Assembly: GCF_041431415.1 (NCBI RefSeq)
Contig: NZ_CP107845.1
Location: forward strand, 3,162,001 to 3,226,000
Origin: Streptomyces sp. NBC_00513
GTDB lineage: Bacteria; Actinomycetota; Actinomycetes; Streptomycetales; Streptomycetaceae
Reading direction: 5' to 3'
Length of the DNA stretch: 64,000 nucleotides
The notes under the pieces are model-generated. The model was not told the origin of the DNA, made no database searches, and was given only the letters and a program-made list of their open reading frames with translations. This document shows positions 17,303-25,626 of the stretch, piece by piece (position 1 is the first letter of the stretch; each line of letters opens with the position of its first letter). The translations under genes were made by a program, and so were the position numbers.

Positions 17303-17716
17303 ATGGACACGTCCTGGTGGCCCGCCGTGGCCGCGGCCGTCGCCGTGGTCGTGCTGGTGCTGGTCCCCGGGCCGGGCCGGTGGGTCGGGCGGGGCCGCGC
17401 GGCGCCGCACGGTCCCGGGCCGCCGCCCCGGGTGCGGCCGGGTGAGCTGTGGACCCTGACGAACGGGCGACCGTGCCTGGTGTTGTCCGTACGGGCCCGG
17501 CGGGCGCGGGTCGCGTGGATCACCCGTAAGTACGACGACCGGCGCGCGGGGGTGATCCCGTTGCCGCCGGGGGTGGTCGGGGCGCAGGGCCGCAAGAGCT
17601 TCCTGGAGGCGGACCGGCCGCAGGAGGTGTCCCTGTGGGAGTTCGCGTGCCGGTCGGGCGTGGTGGACCCGACGGTGTGGGACGAGGTCAAGGGGCTCGG
17701 CGGAGGGACGGGATGA
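17303..17716 (+). CDS. Membrane-tethered PemK/MazF-like protein
   Basis: A 137-residue protein. Residues about 4-24 form a single membrane anchor. After a Pro/Arg linker, residues about 48-130 resemble the PemK/MazF SH3-like barrel: R-P-G-E-L-W-T-L, then R-P-C-L-V-L-S-V, and later K-S-F-L-E-A-D-R-P-Q-E-V. No antitoxin gene is adjacent, and the anchor is unusual for an mRNA interferase, so toxicity is doubtful. It overlaps the downstream DUF488 gene by four bases (ATGA), indicating translational coupling. The ATG start is the first after the divergent intergenic region. Confidence 0.6.
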   Translation: MDTSWWPAVAAAVAVVVLVLVPGPGRWVGRGRAAPHGPGPPPRVRPGELWTLTNGRPCLVLSVRARRARVAWITRKYDDRRAGVIPLPPGVVGAQGRKSFLEADRPQEVSLWEFACRSGVVDPTVWDEVKGLGGGTG

Positions 17717-18078
17717 CGGTGTCGACGGTGCGGGTGCGGCGTGTCCACGATGCCCCCGATCCGGGGGCGGACGGCGTACGGGTCCTCGTGGACCGGCTCT
17801 GGCCGCGCGGGGTGTCGAAGGCCGCGGCCGCCGTGGACCGGTGGCCGAAGGCGGTGACCCCGTCGACGGAGCTGCGGAAGTGGTTCCACTCGGGCGCGGG
17901 GACGGCGGCGGAGTTCCGGGCCCGGTACGAGGCGGAGCTGGCGGCGCCGGAGGCGGTGGCGGAGCTGGACCGGCTGCGGGCGCTGGTGGCGGCGGGCCCG
18001 GTGACGCTGCTGACGGCGGTGCGGGACCCGGGGTCGAGCCACGCGGCGGTCCTGGCGGAGCTGCTCCGGGCGGGCTGA
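17713..18078 (+). CDS. DUF488 family protein
   Basis: A 121-residue protein carrying the DUF488 (YeaO-like) hallmark R-V-L-V-D-R-L-W-P-R-G-V near residue 22, followed by W-x-K-x-V-x-P-S-T-E-L-R-K-W-F-H and a C-terminal L-L-T-A-V-R-D. The family is widespread and biochemically uncharacterised. Its start codon overlaps the stop of the MazF-like gene, so the two are expressed together. A large hairpin follows. Confidence 0.92.
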   Translation: MTVSTVRVRRVHDAPDPGADGVRVLVDRLWPRGVSKAAAAVDRWPKAVTPSTELRKWFHSGAGTAAEFRARYEAELAAPEAVAELDRLRALVAAGPVTLLTAVRDPGSSHAAVLAELLRAG

Positions 18079-18139
18079 CCGCACCGAGCCGGGCCCGTCC
18101 CCGCGGGGCGGGGCCGGGCCGGGCACGGGCGGTGCGGTC
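18077..18139. terminator. Large GC-rich hairpin between DUF488 gene and cysM
   Basis: GACCGCACCG (18077-18086) pairs with CGGTGCGGTC (18130-18139), enclosing further GC-rich pairing. It sits between convergent genes. Confidence 0.6.
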
Positions 18140-18166
18140 GGGCTCGGCCGGAGCCACGGTGGGGCC

Positions 18167-19404
<1,238 letters not shown>

Positions 19405-19478
19405 GGCAGGCTCCAGTGTCGTCTAAGCGTGAAGAGTGGGAACGCGCGTGGGGGCCCAGCGCGGCAGGGCTGTGGTGC

Positions 19479-19586
19479 TCAGGCAGCAGGACAGATGGCG
19501 CTTGCGAGGCGGCACAGGTCGACGTGCAGTCGCGCCACGAGCAGCAGCCTGCCGGGCGTCTCGATGCTCACGTCGTGGGAAACCAT
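19479..19586 (-). CDS. Cysteine leader peptide upstream of cysO-cysM
   Basis: A 35-codon ORF ending in R-L-H-V-D-L-C-R-L-A-S-A-I-C-P-A-A. This C-terminal pattern (H-V-D-L-C-R-x-x-S-A-I-C) recurs in short leader ORFs ahead of sulfur-assimilation genes in Streptomyces, and similar Cys-containing leaders act as cysteine-responsive attenuators in mycobacteria. It stops 74 bases before the cysO ATG. Two Cys codons (TGC, TGT) lie near its end, where ribosome stalling under Cys limitation could alter RNA folding or coupling. It starts about 77 bp after the mec stop. Confidence 0.8.
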   Translation of the reverse strand: MVSHDVSIETPGRLLLVARLHVDLCRLASAICPAA

Positions 19587-19663
19587 GCGGTCATGTTAAC
19601 GATTCCCGGTCCCCCGTTTGGAGTGTGATCCCGCATCGTGGACCGATACCGCTCACATACTGG

Positions 19664-20086
19664 TCAGTAGGCCTCGACGACCCGCACTTCCTCCTCCGAG
19701 ATCACCCCGTCGACGATCCGGTAGGAGCGGAACTGGAACTCCCCGAGCCCGTCCTGGTCGGCCGTCGAGACGAGCACGTAGTGCGCTCCGGGCTCGTTGG
19801 CGTAGGTGACGTCGGTGCGCGAGGGGTAGGCCTCGGTCGCGGTGTGCGAGTGGTAGACGATCGCGGGTTCCTCGTCGCGGTCGTCGAGTTCGCGGTAGAG
19901 CTTGAGCAGGTCCTTGGAGTCGAACTCGTAGAACGTGGGCGAACGGGCCGCGTTCAGCATCGGGATGAACCGCTCCGGGCGGCCGGTGCCCGCCGGGCCG
20001 GCCACGATCCCGCACGCCTCGTCGGGGTGGTCCTCGCGGGCGTGCTCGACGATCCGGTCGTACAGCGTCTGGGTGAGGGTCAGCAT
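19664..20086 (-). CDS. mec: JAMM/MPN+ metallopeptidase Mec
   Basis: A 140-residue zinc peptidase. The JAMM motif is complete: Glu in D-E-A-C-G-I-V-A-G near residue 23, then H-S-H-T and S-R-T-D (H-x-H...S-x-x-D) around residues 98-110. Mec releases cysteine from the CysO-Cys adduct made by CysM, and could also trim the two residues after the CysO diglycine. Same direction as cysO-cysM and immediately upstream, forming the mec-leader-cysO-cysM module. A perfect hairpin at 20107-20143 separates it from the permease gene. Confidence 0.95.
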   Translation of the reverse strand: MLTLTQTLYDRIVEHAREDHPDEACGIVAGPAGTGRPERFIPMLNAARSPTFYEFDSKDLLKLYRELDDRDEEPAIVYHSHTATEAYPSRTDVTYANEPGAHYVLVSTADQDGLGEFQFRSYRIVDGVISEEEVRVVEAY

Positions 20087-20106
20087 GAGCGACAGGATAA
20101 GCAGAC

Positions 20107-20143
20107 GGGCCCGCTCGTACCGAGGCGTGGTACGAGCGGGCCC
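20107..20143 (-). terminator. Perfect hairpin terminator downstream of the permease gene
   Basis: A perfect 15-bp stem (20107-20121 with 20129-20143) around a 7-nt loop, between the amino-acid permease stop and the mec start on the same strand. Confidence 0.85.
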
Positions 20144-20251
20144 GAATGGCGGACACGGGCCCCGGATCGGCGGGGCCGGCGCGGTTCCCGGCCGTGACAG
20201 GCGGCCGGGACCCGCGGGGCGGGCGGCGGCCCCGGGGGGCCGCCGGAGGGG

Positions 20252-21724
20252 CTACGCGCCCTTGGAGGCCTCGTCGGCCGGGGCCGGCTCGGCGCTCTTG
20301 CCGAAGGCGGCGCCCGACGGGTTGCGGGACTTCATGACCAGGTACGAGACACCCAGGATCAGGCCCCACAGCGGGGCGCAGTACAGGGAGACCCGCGCGT
20401 CCTTGTCGGCGCCCATCATCACGATGACCATGCCGATGAAGAGCAGCGCGAACCAGCTCGTGTACGGGGCTCCGGGCGCCCGGAACGGGGACTGCGGGAG
20501 CAGGCCGCGGTCCGCCTTGGCGCGGTAGCGGATCTGGCAGACCAGGATCATGATCCAGGCCCACATGCCTGAGATGGTGGCGAAGGAGACGACGTAGTCG
20601 AAGGCCTTGCCCGGGGCGACGTAGTTGATCCAGACGCCGACCAGCATCAGGGCCGCGGAGAAGGTGGTGCCGATGAGCGGGGTGCCGCTCTTGGTGAGCT
20701 TCGTGAAGAACTTCGGGCCCTGGCCGTTGAGCGCGAGGTCGCGCAGCATGCGGCCGGTGGAGTACATGCCCGAGTTGCAGGACGACAGGGCGGCGGTCAG
20801 CACGACGAAGTTGACGACGGCGGCGCCGACGCCGAGGCCCATCTTCTCGAAGGCGGCCACGAAGGGGCTGACACCGGGCTGGAACTCGTGCCACGGGACG
20901 ACCGACAGGATCATGATCAGCGCGCCGACGTAGAAGACGGCGATGCGCCACGGCACGGTGTTGATGGCCTTGGGCAGGGTCTTCTCGGGGTTCTTGGACT
21001 CGCCGGCGGTGACGCCGACCAGCTCGACCGCGAGGAAGGCGAACATGACGATCTGGAGGGTCATCAGCGTGCCGCCGATGCCCTTGGGGAAGAAGCCGCC
21101 GTCGTTCCACAGGTTCGTGACGGTCGCCGTGTCGGCGGCGTCGGAGAAGCCGATGGTGAGGATGCCGGCGCAGATCAGGATCATGCCGACGATGGCGGTG
21201 ACCTTGACCATGGAGAACCAGAACTCCAGCTCACCGAAGAGCTTCACGGAGATCAGGTTGGCGCCGTAGAGGATGACCGTGAAGATCAGCGCGTACGCCC
21301 ATTGCGGGAAGCTGTCATGGGTCCAGTACGACATGTACTGCGCGGCCGCGGTGACCTCGGTGATGCCGGTGACCACCCAGAACAGCCAGTACGTCCAGCC
21401 GGTCACGTACCCCCAGAAGGGGCCGAGGAACTCGCGGGCGTAGTCCGAGAACGACCCGGACACCGGGCGGTACATGAGCAGCTCGCCCAGGGCCCGCATG
21501 ATGAAGAAGATGACCAGGCCCGCGATGGCGTAGGCCAGGATCAGGCTGGGGCCGGCCTTCGAAATGGCCTTGCCCGCCCCCAGGAAAAGGCCGGTGCCGA
21601 TGGCCCCGCCGATCGCGATCATCTGGATCTGGCGGGCGCCGAGCGCGCGGTGGTAACCCTCGCCGCCCTCGGCCCCGGTGCCCTCGCCGGGCGTCTTGTC
21701 GTGCTCGACCTGCACAGAGGTCAT
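20252..21724 (-). CDS. APC-family amino acid permease (CycA/AroP/GabP group)
   Basis: A 490-residue transporter with twelve predicted helices. The family signature I-A-I-G-G-A-I-G-T-G-L-F-L-G lies in helix 1 near residue 42, with G-E-L and P-V-S-G-S-F in the next helices and S-S-C-N-S-G-M-Y-S-T-G-R-M at helix 8. These features fit the AAT subfamily (D-Ser/D-Ala/Gly, aromatic amino acids or GABA); substrate cannot be decided. I chose the ATG of M-T-S-V-Q-V with an AAAGG ribosome site; the frame extends 42 codons upstream with poor coding character. Confidence 0.92.
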   Translation of the reverse strand: MTSVQVEHDKTPGEGTGAEGGEGYHRALGARQIQMIAIGGAIGTGLFLGAGKAISKAGPSLILAYAIAGLVIFFIMRALGELLMYRPVSGSFSDYAREFLGPFWGYVTGWTYWLFWVVTGITEVTAAAQYMSYWTHDSFPQWAYALIFTVILYGANLISVKLFGELEFWFSMVKVTAIVGMILICAGILTIGFSDAADTATVTNLWNDGGFFPKGIGGTLMTLQIVMFAFLAVELVGVTAGESKNPEKTLPKAINTVPWRIAVFYVGALIMILSVVPWHEFQPGVSPFVAAFEKMGLGVGAAVVNFVVLTAALSSCNSGMYSTGRMLRDLALNGQGPKFFTKLTKSGTPLIGTTFSAALMLVGVWINYVAPGKAFDYVVSFATISGMWAWIMILVCQIRYRAKADRGLLPQSPFRAPGAPYTSWFALLFIGMVIVMMGADKDARVSLYCAPLWGLILGVSYLVMKSRNPSGAAFGKSAEPAPADEASKGA

Positions 21725-21930
21725 GTCTGGTGCGCCTTTCTCCACGCCGACCCGCGCCTTCGAAAGGCTGCGGATCGGGTCCTCGATCCCCCCGGATACG
21801 GATGGAGTTGCACGCCGGCGATCAGCCGGTTCAAGCGAGCCGGGGGACATGGGTGGCGCCCCGTCGGCAGTCGTGAAGATTTATCACGGGCTTACGGGTG
21901 CCGGAGCGGCAGAAATGTGACGTGGGGCAT

Positions 21931-21992
21931 AAAAAAATCGGGACACAGGTCCCTTAAAGCGATCAGATCACCGCATCGCGGTGATCTGATCG
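21931..21992 (-). terminator. Double terminator after DUF2017 with a T-tract
   Basis: On the minus strand a perfect 14-bp hairpin (21960-21973 with 21979-21992) is followed by a second hairpin, GGGAC-CTGT-GTCCC, then GA and seven T residues (21931-21937). That is a textbook intrinsic terminator, rare in Streptomyces. It ends the clpS-DUF2017 transcript. Confidence 0.88.
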
Positions 21993-22034
21993 TTATCCGG
22001 ATTTGAGCGTCCGCTGAGCGAACGACTCCGTGCT

Positions 22035-22640
22035 TCAGAGGGTCTCGATGAGCGTCTCCTGGAGGCCGCCCAGCCAGAGGTACGCCATCACCATCGGCTT
22101 GCGCGGATCATCGTCCGGGAGCCGGAACAGCACGGCGCTCTCGTCGTCCTCGGTGATGTCCAGGCGGGCCGCGATGGTCAGCCGCAGGTCGTTGAGGGCG
22201 CCCAGCCAGCGCAGCCGCAGCTCCCCGGTCAGCTCCAGCACCGCCGCGCCGTCGCCGGCCGGGGTGAGCCGGTCCAGACTGCGCACGACGGCCAGCGCGT
22301 CCTCCCGCTTGCGGGTGCGCAGGTCGTTCTCGGTGAAGCGGCGGAACTCCGCGGACCGCGCGGTCAGCTCGGCGGGATCCACGGCCCCCTCCCTCGCGCC
22401 CGGACCTCCGTACGCGTCGGGGAAGAGCCGGGCCAGCGCCGGGTCGGACGGGGGCTCGGTGGGGCCGTCGGAGGCGAAGAGCACGGCCAGCGGGTCGGCG
22501 TCGGCGGCCGGCTCGGGTTCGCCCGGGCCGATCAGCTCCAGCAGTTGCACGGCCAGGGAGCGCAGGATGGAGATCTCGATCTCCTCCAGCGCGACGGCGG
22601 CGCCCTCGCCTTCCTTCACGGGTTCGAACGCGCCGCTCAT
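22035..22640 (-). CDS. DUF2017 family protein
   Basis: A 201-residue, acidic, mostly helical protein. It starts M-S-G-A-F-E-P and carries A-V-A-L-E-E-I-E-I-S-I-L-R-S-L, typical of DUF2017. The family occurs almost always directly downstream of clpS in actinobacteria, as here, where its ATG overlaps the clpS stop by one base. Function unknown; the constant linkage suggests a role with the ClpS N-degron adaptor. C-terminal motif L-R-L-R-W-L-G-A-L-N-D-L-R-L-T is conserved-looking. Followed by a strong terminator. Confidence 0.9.
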   Translation of the reverse strand: MSGAFEPVKEGEGAAVALEEIEISILRSLAVQLLELIGPGEPEPAADADPLAVLFASDGPTEPPSDPALARLFPDAYGGPGAREGAVDPAELTARSAEFRRFTENDLRTRKREDALAVVRSLDRLTPAGDGAAVLELTGELRLRWLGALNDLRLTIAARLDITEDDESAVLFRLPDDDPRKPMVMAYLWLGGLQETLIETL

Positions 22641-22954
22641 CAGTTGCGGTCCTGGGAGAGCGTCGCCCACAGGCCGTAGCCGTGCATGGCCTGCACGTCG
22701 CGTTCCATCTCCTCGCGGGTGCCGCTGGAGACGACGGCCCGTCCCTTGCGGTGGACGTCGAGCATCAGCTTGGTCGCCTTGTCCTTGGGATAGCCGAAGT
22801 ACGCCTGGAACACGTACGTCACGTAGCTCATGAGGTTGACCGGGTCGTTGTGCACCAGGGTCACCCAGGGGACGTCGGGTTCGGGGACCGCGAAGGTCTC
22901 TTCGGCCGATTCGGTGCGTTCGATCTCTACGGGAGCAACACTCACTTGTCCCAT
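22640..22954 (-). CDS. clpS: ATP-dependent Clp protease adaptor ClpS
   Basis: A 104-residue adaptor that delivers N-degron substrates to ClpAP/ClpCP. Diagnostic features are [16 protein letters not shown] near residue 38 (substrate pocket N-D), [14 protein letters not shown] and E-x-E-R-D-V at the C-terminus. The start is uncertain between the ATG at 22954 and a GTG nine bases in. It is divergent from pncB across 81 bp that hold a long palindrome. Confidence 0.95.
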   Translation of the reverse strand: MGQVSVAPVEIERTESAEETFAVPEPDVPWVTLVHNDPVNLMSYVTYVFQAYFGYPKDKATKLMLDVHRKGRAVVSSGTREEMERDVQAMHGYGLWATLSQDRN

Positions 22955-22992
22955 GCTGCCACTGCGACCGGCCCGTCGCACAAACGGGCCCC

Positions 22993-23019
22993 CACATCTC
23001 GTCACTTTGACGAGATGTG
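22993..23019. promoter_or_regulatory. Perfect 12+12 palindrome between clpS and pncB
   Basis: CACATCTCGTCA and TGACGAGATGTG are exact inverted repeats separated by three bases, 17 bp before the pncB ATG. TAGCAT at 23023-23028 could be a -10 box, giving a nearly leaderless pncB mRNA, so a bound repressor would cover the core promoter. It could be the operator of an NAD-metabolism regulator (for example NrtR-type), which is inference. Confidence 0.75.
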
Positions 23020-23035
23020 CGCTAGCATCCGTGAC

Positions 23036-24364
23036 ATGAACCCTGCGGACCTGGGCCTGCCGGTGGACGTGCCGTCGACAGCGCTCTTCACGGACCATTA
23101 CGAGCTCACCATGTTGCAGGCCGCCCTGGCCAACGGCGCCGCCGACCGGCGTTCGGTCTTCGAGGTCTTCACCCGACGGCTGCCCGAGGGGCGTCGCTAC
23201 GGAGTCGTGGCGGGCACCGGACGGGTACTGGACGCGGTGGAGAACTTCCGCTTCGACGCCGCCGTGCTGGAGTTCCTGCGCGAGCGGGCCGTCGTCGACA
23301 TGCGCACCCTGGACTGGCTGGCCTCGTACCGCTTCTCCGGCGACATCTGGGGCTACCCGGAGGGCGAGGTCTACTTCCCCGGCTCCCCGGTGCTGCGGGT
23401 GGAGGGCAGCTTCGCCGAGTGCGTGCTGCTGGAGACGGTGATCCTCTCGATCCTCAACCACGACTCGGCAATCGCCGCGGCCGCCTCCCGGATGTCCTCG
23501 GCGGCGGGGAGCCGGCCGCTCATCGAGATGGGCGCGCGACGCACGCACGAACTCGCGGCGGTGGCGGCCTCGCGCGCCGCCTACGTGGGCGGTTTCACCT
23601 CCACCTCGGACCTGGCGGCCGGCTTCCGGTACGGCATCCCCACGGTCGGCACGAGCGCCCACGCCTTCACGCTGGTGCACGACAACGAGCGGGACGCCTT
23701 CACCGCGCAGGTGGCCTCGCTGGGCGGCGGGACCACGCTCCTGGTGGACACCTACGACGTCGCGGAGGCGGTGCGGACGGCCGTGGAGGTCGCCGGCACC
23801 GGGCTCGGCGCGGTGCGCATCGACTCCGGCGACCTGCTGCTGGTCGCCCACCGGGTGCGGCAGCAGCTCGACGAGCTGGGGGCGACCTCGACGAAGATCG
23901 TGGTCACCTCGGACCTGGACGAGTACGCCATCGCCTCGCTGGCGGCCGCCCCGGTGGACGCCTACGGCGTCGGGACGCAACTGGTGACCGGCAGCGGACA
24001 CCCGACGTGCTCGATGGTCTACAAGCTGGTGGCGCGGGCGACGTCCGCGGACCCGAAGGCGACGCTGGTGCCCGTGGCGAAGAAGTCCTCGGGCGGCAAG
24101 ACGTCGGTCGGGGGCCGCAAGTGGGCGGCCCGTCGCACGGACGCCGACGGCGTGGCCGAGGCCGAGGTCCTGGGCACCGGGCCGGTGCCGGCGGCGCTGG
24201 CCGACCGGCAACTGCTCGTCCAACTGGTCAAGGGCGGCGAGGTGGTGGCCCGCGAACCGCTGGAGGCCGTGCGGGACCGGCACCGGGCGGTGCTGGGCCG
24301 GCTGCCGCTGTCCGCGAAGCAGCTGTCGCGCGGCGAGGCCGTGATCCCGACCGAGTACGCGTAG
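23036..24364 (+). CDS. pncB: Nicotinate phosphoribosyltransferase
   Basis: A 442-residue enzyme converting nicotinate and PRPP to nicotinate mononucleotide in NAD salvage. Family features include [11 protein letters not shown] near residue 15, E-V-F-T-R-R-L-P near 43, the central G-T-S-A-H-A-F motif, and the R-I-D-S-G-D-L phosphate-binding strand near 263. The downstream pncA supplies its substrate. The ATG was chosen after the palindrome; an in-frame ATG seven codons upstream is possible. Confidence 0.95.
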   Translation: MNPADLGLPVDVPSTALFTDHYELTMLQAALANGAADRRSVFEVFTRRLPEGRRYGVVAGTGRVLDAVENFRFDAAVLEFLRERAVVDMRTLDWLASYRFSGDIWGYPEGEVYFPGSPVLRVEGSFAECVLLETVILSILNHDSAIAAAASRMSSAAGSRPLIEMGARRTHELAAVAASRAAYVGGFTSTSDLAAGFRYGIPTVGTSAHAFTLVHDNERDAFTAQVASLGGGTTLLVDTYDVAEAVRTAVEVAGTGLGAVRIDSGDLLLVAHRVRQQLDELGATSTKIVVTSDLDEYAIASLAAAPVDAYGVGTQLVTGSGHPTCSMVYKLVARATSADPKATLVPVAKKSSGGKTSVGGRKWAARRTDADGVAEAEVLGTGPVPAALADRQLLVQLVKGGEVVAREPLEAVRDRHRAVLGRLPLSAKQLSRGEAVIPTEYA

Positions 24365-24518
24365 CCGGCCCGACGCGAGGGGTGGGCCGGCCCCCGCGGG
24401 CCGCTCCCCGCCCCGCCGACCGCGCCCCGGCCGCGTTCACGGCCCAGGTTCGGGAAGGCGTGGGGCGGGGGAAGAGCCACGCGCACCGGCACATCACATC
24501 GACCTAAGGACACGCGAC

Positions 24519-25142
24519 ATGCACCGCGCACTGATCGTCGTCGACGTACAGAACGACTTCTGCGAGGGCGGCAGCCTCGCGGTCACCGGCGGGGCCGATG
24601 TCGCCGCCGCGATCACCGAGCTCATCGGCCAGGCCACGCCCGGCTACCGGCACGTCGTCGCCACCCGCGACCACCACGTCGACCCCGGGTCGCACTTCGC
24701 CCGCCCGCCGGCCGAGCCGGACTACGAGACCTCCTGGCCCGTGCACTGCGTCGCGGGCACCGAGGGCGTCGGGTTCCACCCGAACTTCGCCCCGGCCGTG
24801 GCGTCCGGCGCCGTCGCCGCCGTCTTCGACAAGGGGGCGTACGAGGCCGCGTACAGCGGGTTCGAGGGTCAGGACGAGAACGGCGCGGGTCTCACCGAGT
24901 GGCTGCGGGAGCGGCACGTCACCGAGGTCGACGTCGTCGGCATCGCCACCGACCACTGCGTCCGGGCCACCGCCCTCGACGCGGTCCGGGCCGGCTTCGC
25001 CACCAGCGTGCTGCTGGACCTGACGGCCGCCGTGTCCCCGCACACCACCGCGCGGGCCCTGGAGGAGCTCCACGCGGCCGGTGTGACCCTGGTGGGCGGC
25101 CAGGCGGCCCGGCTCCGGCAGGACCCGCGCGAGACGGCCTGA
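24519..25142 (+). CDS. pncA: Nicotinamidase
   Basis: A 207-residue cysteine hydrolase that deamidates nicotinamide to nicotinate, feeding PncB. Catalytic Asp is in V-V-D-V-Q-N-D-F at residue 9, Lys in F-D-K-G-A-Y near residue 107, and Cys in A-T-D-H-C-V-R-A-T near residue 148. Metal ligands are in T-R-D-H-H and S-H-F. The ATG follows AAGGAC. Spaced 154 bp from pncB on the same strand, so probably co-regulated. Confidence 0.96.
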   Translation: MHRALIVVDVQNDFCEGGSLAVTGGADVAAAITELIGQATPGYRHVVATRDHHVDPGSHFARPPAEPDYETSWPVHCVAGTEGVGFHPNFAPAVASGAVAAVFDKGAYEAAYSGFEGQDENGAGLTEWLRERHVTEVDVVGIATDHCVRATALDAVRAGFATSVLLDLTAAVSPHTTARALEELHAAGVTLVGGQAARLRQDPRETA

Positions 25143-25175
25143 GGCCCGTCCGCGCGGCGCCCCGGGCCGTCCCGG

Positions 25176-25200
25176 CCCCGGCGAGATCCGAAAGAGACGG
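25176..25200 (-). repeat. Dispersed 25-bp 3'-UTR repeat, copy C
   Basis: Third copy of the element seen at 910-934 and 2398-2422, again just downstream of the stop codon of a minus-strand gene (25212-25514). It matches copy A at 23 of 25 bases despite lying more than 22 kb away. Confidence 0.75.
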
Positions 25201-25211
25201 GCCGGCGGCGG

Positions 25212-25514
25212 CTACCCGCCCAGGAGGGCGCGTATCGGGTGCCAGAGTTCCTGCGCCCGGTCGGGGGCGCAGCGCCACAGCAGGCCGTCGGGGTGGTGCA
25301 GGACGGCGGTCACCTCGTCCGGGGTCGGGGCCTGGTCGTTGCCCCGCAGGTAGACGGCCCGCATCCCGAGGTTCCGCAGCCTGGTCAGGGCGCGGGCCCG
25401 GTTCGCGGCGTGCACCAGCACGCGGACATTTCCGCCCTCACCGGACGGCCTCGGCAGCGTGAGCGCGACCACCACGCTGCCGCCTGGCAATCTGACGAAA
25501 CCTCCACCGGGCAT
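25212..25514 (-). CDS. Conserved hypothetical protein
   Basis: A 100-residue basic, mixed alpha/beta protein starting M-P-G-G-G-F-V-R-L-P. The pattern R-V-L-V-H-A-x-N-R-A-R-A-L-T-R-L-R-N-L-G suggests a small helical domain. No known catalytic motif. I chose the internal ATG with GGGGGAG upstream over the longer start at 25556. It is placed after the M6 protease gene and its terminator and convergent with pncA. Function unknown. Confidence 0.7.
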   Translation of the reverse strand: MPGGGFVRLPGGSVVVALTLPRPSGEGGNVRVLVHAANRARALTRLRNLGMRAVYLRGNDQAPTPDEVTAVLHHPDGLLWRCAPDRAQELWHPIRALLGG

Positions 25515-25564
25515 GATCTTCAGCTCCCCCGTCAATAAGAAACTCGGCACCCGCATCTAAACGC

Positions 25565-25600
25565 GATCGGCCGCCGCCCGCTAGGGGGCGACGGCCGATC
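25565..25600 (-). terminator. Hairpin terminator after M6 protease gene
   Basis: GATCGGCCG (25565-25573) pairs with CGGCCGATC (25592-25600), with an inner CGCCC/GGGCG stem. It lies 27 bp after the protease stop codon. Confidence 0.85.
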
Positions 25601-25626
25601 ATGCTTTGACCTGCGGCTTTGCCGAG

